A stretch of 64,000 bases of DNA from Sellimonas sp963559135 (GTDB lineage: Bacteria > Bacillota > Clostridia > Lachnospirales > Lachnospiraceae): assembly GCA_963559135.1 (NCBI GenBank), contig CAUWJP010000002.1, positions 62,001-126,000 of the forward strand, given 5' to 3'. This document shows positions 7,304 through 16,613 of the stretch, piece by piece. Each line of letters opens with the position of its first letter. Within the stretch, counting starts at the first letter, position 1. Under the pieces are notes generated by a model. That model was not told the DNA's origin, ran no database searches, and saw nothing but the letters and a program-made list of their open reading frames with translations. The translations under genes and the position numbers were made by a program.

Positions 7304-9322
7304 TTACTCCTGAACATCCTGTACTGTTGTAAACAGAATCGAAATATGATCCGGATTCTCGTAATCCTTTTCATATCCGTCATCATGATAATATTCGTAA
7401 GATGCCATTTCCTCTTTTACATAGGAAAGAAGCTGTACATCCTCAAAATCAATATCTTTAGTACACTGTGCCGGCTTTGCAAGTGGAATCAGCGTATCCG
7501 GGCGCAGGAAAAATACAACATCTGTCAGTGCTATATCAATGTACTGATGACCTGCCGGACGAATCTCTGTCTCCATCGTGCCGTCCTCTTTAAATCGTAC
7601 CATCTTCATCTTCTCCGGCAGATAAACATAACGTCCTCTTGCGTTCTGCTCATAGACCGGAGCAAGCATCAGTTCATTACCGAGAAGCAGCTGATCTTCC
7701 ACCTGCACGGCATACTTATCTTCCGGATAATCAAATGCCAGCGGCCGGAACATCATTTCACTTCGGAGTACCGCTTTCATATATTCACTATAAAGATACG
7801 GAATAAGACGGTATCTCAGCCCGATCACATGCCGGAATCCTGCCGTATTTCCAAACCGGTAAACTTCCTGTTCCCTTGTTCCGTCGGCAGAATGATTTCT
7901 CATAAGCGGTGTAAAGATACCAAACTCCAGCCAGCGCATCAGAAGTTCCTCTGTCGTATCCGCTCCGAATCCGCCCAGGTCCGCTCCTGTATAGAGAAAT
8001 CCGCACATATTCAGAGACGGCATCATCTTGATATTTAAAAGCAGATGGGACCACCAGGACTTGTTGTCACCCTGCCAGATTCCGCCATACCGGTGCATGC
8101 CGATATAGGAAGAACGGGAAAACATAAGAATTCTCTTATCCGGTTCCAACCGTTCAAAAGCTTCTCCTGCCGCTTTTGTCATATTATATCCAAACAGGTT
8201 GTGCACCCGGTCATGACGCACCCGGACACCGTCCATATCATGGTAAAATGCCTTATAATCTTCCGGATTGTTAGAGAGACCTCCCACCAGTCCCTGGAAT
8301 TCGAAGAAACTGTCTAGATCCAGATTTTTCCCCTTATAAGTATCGATTTTTTCCATAACCGCCTTCAGGCTGTCCTCTGTATAGAAAATGGACGGCTCAT
8401 TCATGTCGTTCCAGAAGCCCTCGATCCCTTGATCCAAAAGGAAACGATACTGATCACCAAACCAGTTTCTGGCCTCGGTATTGAGCATATCAGGGAACAA
8501 CGCTCTGCCCGGCCACACTGCAGCCACGAACGGAGTCCCATCTTCTTTTTTGCAGAAATATCCCTTCTCGATTCCTTCTTCGTAAACCGGATACCCCTTT
8601 TCCTCTTTCACACCGGCATCGATAATCGGTACCAGGTGAATGTTCTCCTGCTTCATTTCTTCTACAAAGTCCGGAAAATCCGGGAATGTCTCCTGATTGA
8701 GGGTAAAATCCTTGTACCGCTCCATATAATCAATATCCAGATATACGCTGTCCAGCGGAATCTGGAGATCCCGGTACGTTTTCACAACTTCCCGGACATC
8801 ATCCTCACTCCGATATCCCCAACGGCTCTGTCCGTATCCGAATGCCCAGAGCGGCGGAATGTAACTGCGGCCGATCATTTTCCGGAACTGTTTTACAATA
8901 TCTTTCACATCCATGCCTGTGATCACGTAGACATCAAGGTTCCAGTCCGATGTCTGGATTTTCAGTTCCTCCATCTTCGTATATCCAATATCAAAACTTA
9001 CAATTCCCGGGTAGTCCACGAAAACGCCAAATGTCTCCGATCCGTCCACTACAAAAAAGTTGTGGGCAGCATAGAGAGAACGTTTCTCTTCCATATGATT
9101 TGGGTCATCCGTGCATCTGCTTTCATAAATCCAGCCACGTTTATTGATTCCACGCAGATTCTCACCCAGCCCGTATACCCGATCGTGCTCCGCCATCCGA
9201 TATTCCAAAGTCATCTGTTCTTCATCTACCACAAAAAAAGGAAGCGCTCCTGCCTCGATCTCAGGCTTTTCCGGTACCGCACCGGTTTCAATGCAGCTTC
9301 CATATGTATATCTGCTGATCAT
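7304..9322 (-). CDS. Glycoside hydrolase family 31 alpha-glucosidase
   Basis: 672 residues, cytoplasmic (no signal peptide). GH31 hallmarks: YGLGE at 50-54, a (beta/alpha)8 barrel with GFWNDMNEPSIF at 302-313 (nucleophile D306), and WQGDN at 416-420 (acid/base D419). GH31 retaining enzymes release alpha-glucose, or alpha-xylose, from oligosaccharide ends; the exact substrate cannot be read from these motifs. The short N-terminal domain and missing C-terminal extensions suggest an oligosaccharide-trimming cytosolic enzyme. It is the first gene of a minus-strand unit with nth and the CmpB-like gene and has its own promoter. Confidence 0.93.
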   Translation of the reverse strand: MISRYTYGSCIETGAVPEKPEIEAGALPFFVVDEEQMTLEYRMAEHDRVYGLGENLRGINKRGWIYESRCTDDPNHMEEKRSLYAAHNFFVVDGSETFGVFVDYPGIVSFDIGYTKMEELKIQTSDWNLDVYVITGMDVKDIVKQFRKMIGRSYIPPLWAFGYGQSRWGYRSEDDVREVVKTYRDLQIPLDSVYLDIDYMERYKDFTLNQETFPDFPDFVEEMKQENIHLVPIIDAGVKEEKGYPVYEEGIEKGYFCKKEDGTPFVAAVWPGRALFPDMLNTEARNWFGDQYRFLLDQGIEGFWNDMNEPSIFYTEDSLKAVMEKIDTYKGKNLDLDSFFEFQGLVGGLSNNPEDYKAFYHDMDGVRVRHDRVHNLFGYNMTKAAGEAFERLEPDKRILMFSRSSYIGMHRYGGIWQGDNKSWWSHLLLNIKMMPSLNMCGFLYTGADLGGFGADTTEELLMRWLEFGIFTPLMRNHSADGTREQEVYRFGNTAGFRHVIGLRYRLIPYLYSEYMKAVLRSEMMFRPLAFDYPEDKYAVQVEDQLLLGNELMLAPVYEQNARGRYVYLPEKMKMVRFKEDGTMETEIRPAGHQYIDIALTDVVFFLRPDTLIPLAKPAQCTKDIDFEDVQLLSYVKEEMASYEYYHDDGYEKDYENPDHISILFTTVQDVQE

Positions 9323-9358
9323 ACTCTTTCTTCCTTTCTTCTCATAATTACATACTCC

Positions 9359-9388
9359 TATCTAATCACTGTTTTTTCCTGTTGTCAA
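9359..9388 (-). promoter_or_regulatory. Candidate sigA promoter of the GH31 gene
   Basis: TTGACA (9383-9388), 18-base spacer, TAGATA (9359-9364), about 37 bases upstream of the start codon on the minus strand. Confidence 0.6.
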
Positions 9389-9410
9389 ACGGAACATGTA
9401 ATTTTAGCAT

Positions 9411-9440
9411 AAAAATCCCCCGGATTTTCATCCGAGGGAT
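9411..9440 (-). terminator. Intrinsic terminator of the M24 peptidase gene
   Basis: Arms 9415-9425 and 9430-9440 (ATCCCYCGGAT, one mismatch), 4-base loop, then TTTTT on the minus strand, 15 bases after the stop codon at 9455. Confidence 0.92.
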
Positions 9441-9454
9441 CTCATTTGTTTTTC

Positions 9455-10540
9455 TTATTCTTCCGGAACTACAATCAGGTCTTTTGTGAAGTGGTTCAGT
9501 ACTTCGCATCCGTCCTCTGTTACGATAACAAGGTCTTCGATACGAACACCGATTCCTTCGTCCATCAGGTAGATACCTGGTTCGATGGAGAATACCTGTC
9601 CAACCTGGATGATGTCTTCGTTTACAGAAGAAACATCTCCGTATTCATGGTCTTCCATACCGATGGAATGTCCGGTTCTGTGTGTAAAGTATTCGCCATA
9701 TCCTTTTTCTGTGATATAGTTACGGCAAGCAAGGTCAACGTCACACATTCTTGCGCCCGGTTTTACAGCATCGATACCTCTCTGCTGAGCTTCTTTTACG
9801 ATCTCGTATACTTCTCTTGCTTTGTCAGATACTTCTCCGATAAAGACTGTTCTTGTCATATCTGAGCAATAGTCATTTAAGATACCACCGATATCAAGTA
9901 CAACACTGTCTCCGCGTTTTCCTTTTGTATCATCTGTTACATGATGCGGGTCTGCACCGGATTTTCCGTATGCTGTGATCGGGTCAAAGGAAACTCCTGA
10001 ATGACCTGTAGCTGCATACATTTCACGAACTTTTGCGTTCAGTTCGTTCTCTGTGTATCCTTTTACTACAAGCGGAATCAGCTCTTCCATAATCTTGTCG
10101 TTTGCAAGGGAAGCTTCTCTCATCAGCTGCTGCTCATGCTCGTCTTTTACCATTCTTACATAGTCAACGATCATAGAACCGTTAAGGAATTTGCTTCCTG
10201 CACCTAATTCCTGAAGTCTGAGAAGGAATCTTGCCGGCCATACTTTATCAATTCCGATCGGTTTGTCTTTTTCTACAAACTGGCTTAAGATTTCAACTGC
10301 GTCCTCTACATCATCATACCAAACAAGTTCAACACCAAGATCTTTTTCCTGTGGGAATAATTTATTAATTACAAGTTTGTGATTTCCATTTACATTCAGG
10401 TAAAGAGCTAACATTCTTTCGCCTGGATGAATCCACTTACCTGTTAAGTAATAAATTGTCGGAGGATCGGAAATAATCATCTGCGGCATTCCCTGCTCTT
10501 CCATCTTTGTTAAGATTCTTCCTAATTTTGCTTGATCCAT
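9455..10540 (-). CDS. M24-family metallopeptidase (Xaa-Pro peptidase-like)
   Basis: 361 residues with an N-terminal creatinase-like domain (1-130) and a C-terminal pita-bread domain. All five dinuclear-metal ligands are present: D216 and D227 (VVLDIGG...SDMTRT), H291 (HRTGHSIG), E320 (FSIEPG) and E335 (VRIED). These enzymes remove an N-terminal residue before proline. Expressed as a single gene between its own TTGACT/TATAAT promoter and a strong terminator. Confidence 0.92.
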   Translation of the reverse strand: MDQAKLGRILTKMEEQGMPQMIISDPPTIYYLTGKWIHPGERMLALYLNVNGNHKLVINKLFPQEKDLGVELVWYDDVEDAVEILSQFVEKDKPIGIDKVWPARFLLRLQELGAGSKFLNGSMIVDYVRMVKDEHEQQLMREASLANDKIMEELIPLVVKGYTENELNAKVREMYAATGHSGVSFDPITAYGKSGADPHHVTDDTKGKRGDSVVLDIGGILNDYCSDMTRTVFIGEVSDKAREVYEIVKEAQQRGIDAVKPGARMCDVDLACRNYITEKGYGEYFTHRTGHSIGMEDHEYGDVSSVNEDIIQVGQVFSIEPGIYLMDEGIGVRIEDLVIVTEDGCEVLNHFTKDLIVVPEE

Positions 10541-10583
10541 TGCTAATACCCCACTTTCAATATGTTTTTATCTAGCTGATATT

Positions 10584-10612
10584 ATTATAAGCTTGTCATA
10601 TATAAAAGTCAA
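10584..10612 (-). promoter_or_regulatory. sigA promoter of the M24 peptidase gene
   Basis: TTGACT (10607-10612), 17-base spacer, perfect TATAAT (10584-10589) on the minus strand, about 45 bases before the ATG. Confidence 0.85.
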
Positions 10613-10673
10613 TCATGGGCACGTTCTGAAAGAACTTTCAAACTGCCAATGTAGCTCTTGTACCGTCACGTCT

Positions 10674-12131
10674 TTATTCCCGAAAGATATCCGCCCCATT
10701 TGTCCGGATCACATTCTGATACCAATAGAAACTGTCCTTTTTGTAGCGGTTCAAGGTACCGCCTTCCTCTTCTTCACGCTCTACATAGACGAATCCGTAG
10801 CGTTTCTGATAGCCGTTCAGCCAGCTTAAAAGATCCGTGAACGACCATGTGCAGTAAGCAAGGACCTGACATCCTTCTTCGATCGCTTCTCCCAGTGCCT
10901 TGATATGCTCTTTCAGGTAGCAGATCCGGTACTCATCGTGAATCTCATTTTCTTCCGTTTTCTTGTCAAATGCGCCGAGTCCATTTTCGGAAATGATAAT
11001 CGGAAGTCCGTAGCGGCTTGTAATTTCACGGCAACAGAACCACAGCCCGGATGGATCGATACTCCAATCCCAGTCGGTTGTCAGGAGATATGGATTTGCC
11101 GGATTTTTATAGATTCCCTGGATTCCCACTTCCTGAGCAGATCCTTTGACACCGCTTGTATTCATCGTTCCGTATGGTGTTACACCGTCTATCGGATTGT
11201 ATTCGCAGACACAGCTCTGATAGTAATTTACGCCCATAAAGGTGATCTCTTTAGCTGCTTTTCTTAAGATCTCCTCATCTCCTTCGGCCATGTCCGGCGC
11301 AAATCCTTTCTTTCTTAAATAGGTAAGCGCCGCAATCGGGTAACGTCCATATGCGTAAACATCCATCCACCAATAATTCTTCAGATCATCGTAATTTGCT
11401 TTTGCCATAGCATTGATTGGCTTACAGTCCAGTGCATAGGATGGGGTGTATGCAAAACTTGCACCGATCTCTCCTTTTCCGCCCATTTCCCGGTAGGCAA
11501 GCACAGTCTTTGCATGAGCCATGAAAGCATGGTGATTCACCTGATAAAACATTTTCTGGTCATCAAATTTTCCAGGTGGATGCTGTGCAGTAAGCCATCC
11601 AAGGGAAGTGAAAATATTCTGCTCATTCAGTGTAATCCAATATTTCACTTTATCTCCAAATCGTGTGAACAGTGTCTTTGCATAATTGACAAAGTCATCG
11701 ATAATCTGCGGGCTTTCCCAACCCTGATAAGCGTCCACAAGTGCCTGAGGGAGATCCCAGTGGTAGATTGTCACCATTGGTTCGATCTGATATTTCAGAC
11801 ATTCATCAATGATATTCTGGTAAAAGGCAACACCGTCCTCATTGACTTTCCCTTTTCCTTCCGGATAGATTCTTGCCCAGGAGATAGAAAAGCGGTAGGT
11901 TTTCAGTCCCATTTCTGCCATCAATGCAATATCCTCTTTGTATCTGTGATAATGGTCAACTGCCACATCGCCTGTCGTTGCCTTAAATGTCTTGCCTGGA
12001 ATACGTACAAACGTATCCCAGTTTGTTACACCTTTACCGCCTTCCTGCCAGCCACCTTCAATCTGATAGGCAGCAGATGCGCTACCCCATAAAAATCCTT
12101 CCGGAAATCCAGCTGCTTTCATCTGTTCCAT
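10674..12131 (-). CDS. bglA: 6-phospho-beta-glucosidase, GH1
   Basis: 485 residues. GH1 hallmarks: N-terminal FLWGSASAAYQIEGG (13-27), acid/base E170 in ITLNE and nucleophile E382 in ISENG. Residues S436, K443 and Y445 in SWLNGYQKRY match the phosphate-binding Ser-Lys-Tyr triad of 6-phospho-glycosidases such as LacG, which points to a phosphorylated substrate delivered by a PTS. It lies 24 bases after a beta-glucoside PTS gene, so it should hydrolyse imported aryl-beta-glucosides or cellobiose 6-phosphate in the cytosol. Confidence 0.95.
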   Translation of the reverse strand: MEQMKAAGFPEGFLWGSASAAYQIEGGWQEGGKGVTNWDTFVRIPGKTFKATTGDVAVDHYHRYKEDIALMAEMGLKTYRFSISWARIYPEGKGKVNEDGVAFYQNIIDECLKYQIEPMVTIYHWDLPQALVDAYQGWESPQIIDDFVNYAKTLFTRFGDKVKYWITLNEQNIFTSLGWLTAQHPPGKFDDQKMFYQVNHHAFMAHAKTVLAYREMGGKGEIGASFAYTPSYALDCKPINAMAKANYDDLKNYWWMDVYAYGRYPIAALTYLRKKGFAPDMAEGDEEILRKAAKEITFMGVNYYQSCVCEYNPIDGVTPYGTMNTSGVKGSAQEVGIQGIYKNPANPYLLTTDWDWSIDPSGLWFCCREITSRYGLPIIISENGLGAFDKKTEENEIHDEYRICYLKEHIKALGEAIEEGCQVLAYCTWSFTDLLSWLNGYQKRYGFVYVEREEEEGGTLNRYKKDSFYWYQNVIRTNGADIFRE

Positions 12132-12155
12132 TGCCTTTCCTCCTTCATTCTTTTC

Positions 12156-14069
12156 TTATCTAATTATTAAAATATCATCCAGTTCTTTTACCGCTCCGGT
12201 CACTGCAGCCTCCACGTCTTTGAATTTATCTGTGTTGGAAACGATAATCGGAGTCGTAATATCATATCCGGCTTTTACAATTTCATCTTTGTCAAATTCC
12301 AGAATCACTTCGCCTTTTTTTACCTCGTCTCCGGATGACTTTTTCGGATAGAAATATTTTCCTTCCAGATTTACAGTATCCATTCCGACATGAATCAGAA
12401 GTTCTACCCCATCTTCACTTGTCAGTCCAACCGCATGTCCAGTCTCAAACATCACGTCAATCCGGCCGTCAAACGGGGCTCTCACTTCTCCTTTCTCTGG
12501 AATCACTGCTGCTCCTTTTCCTAGAATTCCCTGCGAAAATGTAGCATCTTTCACCTCTTCCAGTGGGATGCATTCTCCCTGCATCGGGCTGGATACGTGA
12601 ATCTCTTCTCCTTCTTCAAGAAGTTTCTCTTTCGGTGCTTCCTTTTCCATATCCGCTTCCATTGTCACTTCGTCCAGATCATCGTCCTCATCCACAATAT
12701 CCTCAAATCCGATAATCATTGTTGCGATAAATGTCACTACGACCGTCAGAAGAATTGTAAGCGCTGCAATCAGAAGACTAGATGCCCGGTCTTCCTCTAC
12801 ATACTGTACAATCGTTACAATCGCCGGTGTTGCAATACCAAAACATTTCATCTGGAAGAATCCGCCGAACAGTCCTCCTACAGCTGCTCCAATACATGCT
12901 CCAAGCATCGGCCGTTTCAGACGAAGTGTTACGCCGTAAAGAGCAGGCTCTGTAATTCCTGCAAACAGTGCGGAAAATGCGGAAGAACCGGCAATCTGTT
13001 TGAAATCTTTGTTTTTACTTTTGATAGATACTGCAAGCGCCGCCGCACCCTGTGCCATATTAGAGCATAGTTCTCCGATACAGATAAAGTTTTCATACCC
13101 TGTTGTCGCGATCATACCAAGCTTAATCGGCGTAAATGCATGGTGCATTCCTGCCATCACGACAAACGGATAGATACCGGCTACAATACCGATTGCGATA
13201 AATCCAAGTTTGTCATGTACAAAGTATACTGCATCAGACAATACATTTCCGAAAATGGCTCCAAGAGGTCCTAATACGATCAAGGCAATCGGTGCTTCAA
13301 TCAGTACAACCAGCATCGGTTTTAAGAAGTTTTTTGTCACCACAGGAGTGATCTTGTCTACCAGTTTTTCCACATATTTCAACGACCATACTGCAAGGAT
13401 AATCGGAATAACTGAGTAAGAATAGGATGCATACGTTACCGGGATAACTCCCAGAAATTTCACTATTTCACCTGCTTCATTTGCTTCGCTCATCAGAGAA
13501 ATAAAATTCGGATGCAACATAATCAGTGCGATACTTGCTGCATAATACATATTGGTACCAAATTTCTTGGATGCGGAGATCGCAATCAGTACCGGCATAA
13601 AGAAGAATGCTCCGTCCCCCATGACACTTAACAGACTATATGTATATCCTTCTGTATCCAACACCCCGATCATCGGCAGGAGTGTCAGCAGTACTTTGAT
13701 CATTGCTGCACCGATAATAGCCGGAATGACCGGAGCCATGATGCCGGAAATCGTATCCATCAGCACAGAAACCACATTCTTCTTTTCTTTCTCTACCGGC
13801 ACCTTTTTCGGAGCCTCATTTGAGAAATTACCAAGTTTATTGAGTTCTGCATATACATTGGTCACATCATTTCCAATAATGATCTGATATTGGCCCGCCT
13901 TCTTCATGACGCCCATAACGCCTTTTGTCTTTTTCACTGCCTCATCGTCCACGATGGACTCGTCTTTCAGTGTGAATCTAAGCCGTGTCATACAATGTAC
14001 AAGACTGATCACATTTTCTTTTCCCCCTACACGCTGCAGGATCTTTTTTGCTACACTTGCGTAATCCAT
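12156..14069 (-). CDS. bglP: PTS beta-glucoside transporter subunit EIIBCA
   Basis: 637 residues in B-C-A order. EIIB (1-90) has the phospho-cysteine C26 in LVHCMTRLRF; EIIC (about 105-460) has roughly ten hydrophobic helices with GITEPALYGVTLR; an acidic linker follows; EIIA (about 490-637) carries the active histidine H560 in LLIHVGMDTV. It imports and phosphorylates beta-glucosides such as salicin, arbutin or cellobiose. The gene follows an antiterminator gene and a RAT/terminator leader and precedes a GH1 6-phospho-beta-glucosidase: the classical bglG-bglP-bglA arrangement. Confidence 0.96.
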   Translation of the reverse strand: MDYASVAKKILQRVGGKENVISLVHCMTRLRFTLKDESIVDDEAVKKTKGVMGVMKKAGQYQIIIGNDVTNVYAELNKLGNFSNEAPKKVPVEKEKKNVVSVLMDTISGIMAPVIPAIIGAAMIKVLLTLLPMIGVLDTEGYTYSLLSVMGDGAFFFMPVLIAISASKKFGTNMYYAASIALIMLHPNFISLMSEANEAGEIVKFLGVIPVTYASYSYSVIPIILAVWSLKYVEKLVDKITPVVTKNFLKPMLVVLIEAPIALIVLGPLGAIFGNVLSDAVYFVHDKLGFIAIGIVAGIYPFVVMAGMHHAFTPIKLGMIATTGYENFICIGELCSNMAQGAAALAVSIKSKNKDFKQIAGSSAFSALFAGITEPALYGVTLRLKRPMLGACIGAAVGGLFGGFFQMKCFGIATPAIVTIVQYVEEDRASSLLIAALTILLTVVVTFIATMIIGFEDIVDEDDDLDEVTMEADMEKEAPKEKLLEEGEEIHVSSPMQGECIPLEEVKDATFSQGILGKGAAVIPEKGEVRAPFDGRIDVMFETGHAVGLTSEDGVELLIHVGMDTVNLEGKYFYPKKSSGDEVKKGEVILEFDKDEIVKAGYDITTPIIVSNTDKFKDVEAAVTGAVKELDDILIIR

Positions 14070-14116
14070 GTCTTCACCTCTTCATATCATATTTGATAAT
14101 TCCGGAATTTCCCGGA

Positions 14117-14184
14117 AAATAGAAAGACCTGACCACAAAAAGCACATACATTCCCGGGATGTACGCCCTTCTTGTGATCAGGTC
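14117..14184 (-). terminator. Regulated terminator between licT and bglP
   Basis: GACCTGATCACAA (about 14172-14184) pairs with TTGTGGTCAGGTC (14126-14138) across a stem-loop, followed by a T-rich run (TTTCTATTTT, minus strand). The 5' arm shares GACC with the RAT next to it, so formation of the RAT hairpin and of the terminator are mutually exclusive. Confidence 0.9.
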
Positions 14185-14210
14185 TTGCTTAACTGAATAA
14201 TAACAAACCT
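14181..14210 (-). promoter_or_regulatory. RAT (ribonucleic antiterminator) upstream of bglP
   Basis: 30-base element starting AGGTTTGTTATT and ending AAGCAAGACC. It matches the LicT/BglG RAT layout (GGATTGTTACT...GCAGGCAAAACC). Dephosphorylated-EIIB or HPr-controlled antiterminator binding here would let transcription pass into bglP-bglA when beta-glucosides are available. Confidence 0.9.
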
Positions 14211-14215
14211 GCGAA

Positions 14216-15055
14216 CTACTCTTGTTGTTCATCCAATATTCTTTTTATATGAATCAGCAGATACAGTTCTTCATCAATACTAAGCCTGTACCCGTACTGC
14301 TTTTCGATAAACTGTGCCACTTTTTCCACGCCGGTATATGCCAACCTGTTCTGTACTACCATGACACGGTAAATTTCCTCCATGCTATCCTTATATACTT
14401 CACCGTCCATAACCCTGGCAGAAAAAAACTTCAAATGTGTCAGAAATCTCTGATAGGATACGGAATCCTCGTCAAAATCAATTTTAAAATGCATCTTTAC
14501 AATCTTGATAATTGCATTGATCAGTTCTGTGATCTTCTGTACATCTGAAACTTCACTTGTCTCAAACTCGGACGATACGATGTGCATGGCAATAAATGCC
14601 GCCTCATCTTCTCCGAGATCAATCCCTGTCTTTTCGTCAATCCATTTAATTGCCTGGCAGCCAATCCGGTACTCCAGAAGGTAAAACTTCCTGATCTCAT
14701 GACGCATCATATTTTTCAGTCTGATCCCATTCTGATAGCGTTCAACTGCCGAATTGATATGATCGGTCAGCGTCACATACAAGGTATCTCGGACTTTCAG
14801 TCCTGCATTTCTCGCTGAAGCCACGACTTTTCCCGACGTCTCCAAGTATTTCTCTGAAATCTCCCGAACTACCTGCTGAAGTCGGTGATTGTCCTCTTCA
14901 CTCTGCAGGCAGTAAATCTTCTCTACAAGAGATTTGTCCAGTTCTTCGCCTTTTTCCTTTTTAAATCCGATACCGGCACCGGTAATGATGATTTCCTTTC
15001 CCTGCCGATCTGTCGATACAACCGCGTTAGTGTTTAGAACTCTGACAATTTTCAC
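14216..15055 (-). CDS. licT: BglG/LicT-family transcriptional antiterminator
   Basis: 279 residues. N-terminal CAT RNA-binding domain (1-58: MKIVRVLNTNAVVST, then GAGIGFKKEKGEEL), followed by PRD1 (about 65-170) and PRD2 (about 175-279) with the histidine motifs typical of PTS phosphorylation control (DHINSAVERY, AAFIAMHIV, ELYLLIHIKRI). It binds RAT hairpins in nascent mRNA and prevents termination. One RAT lies ahead of its own gene and another ahead of bglP, so it controls itself and the transport genes. Confidence 0.96.
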   Translation of the reverse strand: MKIVRVLNTNAVVSTDRQGKEIIITGAGIGFKKEKGEELDKSLVEKIYCLQSEEDNHRLQQVVREISEKYLETSGKVVASARNAGLKVRDTLYVTLTDHINSAVERYQNGIRLKNMMRHEIRKFYLLEYRIGCQAIKWIDEKTGIDLGEDEAAFIAMHIVSSEFETSEVSDVQKITELINAIIKIVKMHFKIDFDEDSVSYQRFLTHLKFFSARVMDGEVYKDSMEEIYRVMVVQNRLAYTGVEKVAQFIEKQYGYRLSIDEELYLLIHIKRILDEQQE

Positions 15056-15105
15056 TTGCTCTCATCCCTTCCGGTAAGCGGCGAAACAGCGAAGTACTTT
15101 GATGC

Positions 15106-15156
15106 AAAATAAAAAACTGCCTACAATACCAGTCCATCAGTATTATAAACAGTCTT
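15106..15156 (-). terminator. Regulated terminator in the licT leader
   Basis: AACTGCCTACAATACC (15115-15130) pairs imperfectly with GTATTATAAACAGT across an 8-base loop; the minus strand continues into TTTTTTATTTT. It overlaps the 3' end of the adjoining RAT, making an autoregulatory antitermination switch. Confidence 0.8.
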
Positions 15157-15182
15157 GCTTACCATTACGTAATAACAAACTT
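15151..15182 (-). promoter_or_regulatory. RAT upstream of licT
   Basis: Element of form AAGTTTGTTATTAC...TAAGCAAGACT, near identical in its conserved ends to the RAT before bglP. It lies between the licT promoter and the leader terminator. Confidence 0.85.
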
Positions 15183-15195
15183 CATTTACGTATTT

Positions 15196-15224
15196 ATATT
15201 ATCAGTTTCGGCTTCATTTGTCCA
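15196..15224 (-). promoter_or_regulatory. Promoter of the licT-bglP-bglA operon
   Basis: TGGACA (15219-15224), 17-base spacer, TAATAT (15196-15201) on the minus strand. The transcript would start directly before the RAT. The gene-free stretch 15056-15414 holds only this promoter, the RAT/terminator switch and the divergent promoter at 15346-15374. Confidence 0.75.
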
Positions 15225-15345
15225 CTATAAATTTTCTTTTCATCATATATCATAGTTTTACTTCTTCATTTTTAGGCAAAACAGCCAAAAGAGTACTCAA
15301 CTTCTATTATCGATTTTCTCTATCCATCCTATTTCCGGTTTCTAT

Positions 15346-15374
15346 TTTCAATCTTTTGAGATTTTTCCTATAAT
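15346..15374 (+). promoter_or_regulatory. Promoter of the double-cubane reductase gene
   Basis: TTTCAA (15346-15351), 17-base spacer, TATAAT (15369-15374). A second TATAAT at 15381-15386 with TTGAGA 19 bases upstream (15356-15361) could be an alternative start. An AAGGAGG RBS follows. Confidence 0.7.
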
Positions 15375-15414
15375 ATCTAGTATAATCATAAATAACAACT
15401 AAGGAGGAACTAAA

Positions 15415-16569
15415 ATGCCCGAATTTTCTTTGCCTGAAAACTTTGAAACATACCCGGAAGCCCGCAAGAAGGCATTTATCACCATGAAAGAACTGAAAGA
15501 GCAGGGGCGCCGGATTGTCGGTGTCTTCTGTACCTATACCCCTTGGGAACTGATTCTTGCCGCCGATGCTGTTGCCGTTGTTCTGTGTGGAATTGGAGAC
15601 GACAACATCCCTGCTGCCGAGCTCCGGCTTCCCAAAAATCTCTGCCCTCTCATCAAGGCCAGTTATGGTGCCGCTGTGACCGACCGGTGCCCGTTCTTCT
15701 ATTTTTCGGATATGGTTCTGGCCGAAACAACCTGTGACGGAAAGAAAAAAATGTACGAGCTGATGAGCGAGCTGAAACACTGCCACATCATGCAGCTGCC
15801 GCCTGGAAAGACCGGACGGGGTGCTCTGGAATTTTGGAAACAGGAAGTCATCAGTGTAAAAGAAGATCTGGAACAGTTTTACGGTATCACCATTACGGAT
15901 GATCAGATCCGCAATGCAATCAAACTTCGGAACCGGGAACGTAAGGCTGTCCTTGACTTCTTCGAAGTAGCCCGGCTGAAACCGTCTCCGATCAGTGGAT
16001 ATGAGATCAATACCGTAATTTCATCCAACGAATTTTCACCGGATCTGGAAGAAAAGATCGCATTCCTCAATCAGCGTACTGCTGAATTAAAAAATCTTTA
16101 TGAACGTGAATATAAAGGAAAGCCTTCCCGTCCGCGTGTCCTGATTACCGGATGTCCTACAAACGGCGTTATGGATAAGATCGTGAAGCGAATTGAAGAG
16201 CTTGGAGCCGACGTCGTTGGATTTGAAAACTGCTGCGGCCCTCGTGAAAAGAAAGACCCGATTGATGAAGAAAAGGACCCGATCACGGCAATCGCAGAGA
16301 AATATCTCCGCGTCAACTGTTCTGTCATGAGCCCGAATCCTGGCCGTCTCGAAGCTCTGGATGTACAGATAGACGAATATCAGGTGGACGGCGTCGTGGA
16401 AGTGTTGCTTCAGGCATGCCACACGTTTGCTATCGAATCCGATGCAGTCAAAAAATTTGTCACACAGAAGAAACACATTCCATATATTGCCATTAACACC
16501 GACTATTCCCCGTCGGATCAGGCACAGATCGATACAAGACTTGGCGCTTTTGTCGAACTGTTACAGTAA
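15415..16569 (+). CDS. Double-cubane-cluster-type anaerobic reductase (2-hydroxyacyl-CoA dehydratase D family)
   Basis: 384 residues of the HgdB/FldB-like family. Conserved pieces are IVGVFCTYTPWELILAADA, LCPLIKASYG, DRCPFFYFSDMVLAETTCDGKKK and, after residue 235, a second Rossmann-like lobe with GCPTNGV and FENCCGPRE. Cysteines C39, C77, C107 and those in GCP and NCCGP are candidates for the cluster ligands. Double-cubane proteins use ATP-driven electron injection to reduce small molecules; the physiological substrate is unknown. No adjacent activator ATPase (HgdC-like) is seen here, so a partner must be encoded elsewhere. Confidence 0.85.
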   Translation: MPEFSLPENFETYPEARKKAFITMKELKEQGRRIVGVFCTYTPWELILAADAVAVVLCGIGDDNIPAAELRLPKNLCPLIKASYGAAVTDRCPFFYFSDMVLAETTCDGKKKMYELMSELKHCHIMQLPPGKTGRGALEFWKQEVISVKEDLEQFYGITITDDQIRNAIKLRNRERKAVLDFFEVARLKPSPISGYEINTVISSNEFSPDLEEKIAFLNQRTAELKNLYEREYKGKPSRPRVLITGCPTNGVMDKIVKRIEELGADVVGFENCCGPREKKDPIDEEKDPITAIAEKYLRVNCSVMSPNPGRLEALDVQIDEYQVDGVVEVLLQACHTFAIESDAVKKFVTQKKHIPYIAINTDYSPSDQAQIDTRLGAFVELLQ

Positions 16570-16613
16570 CAATTAACACCATTTGTTTCAACTAAGAAAA
16601 GAGGAAAAACATT

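Noticed and set aside
8429..9412. 327-residue plus-strand open frame
   Set aside because: Antisense to the GH31 gene, which carries complete catalytic motifs; the plus frame has no RBS or recognisable domain.
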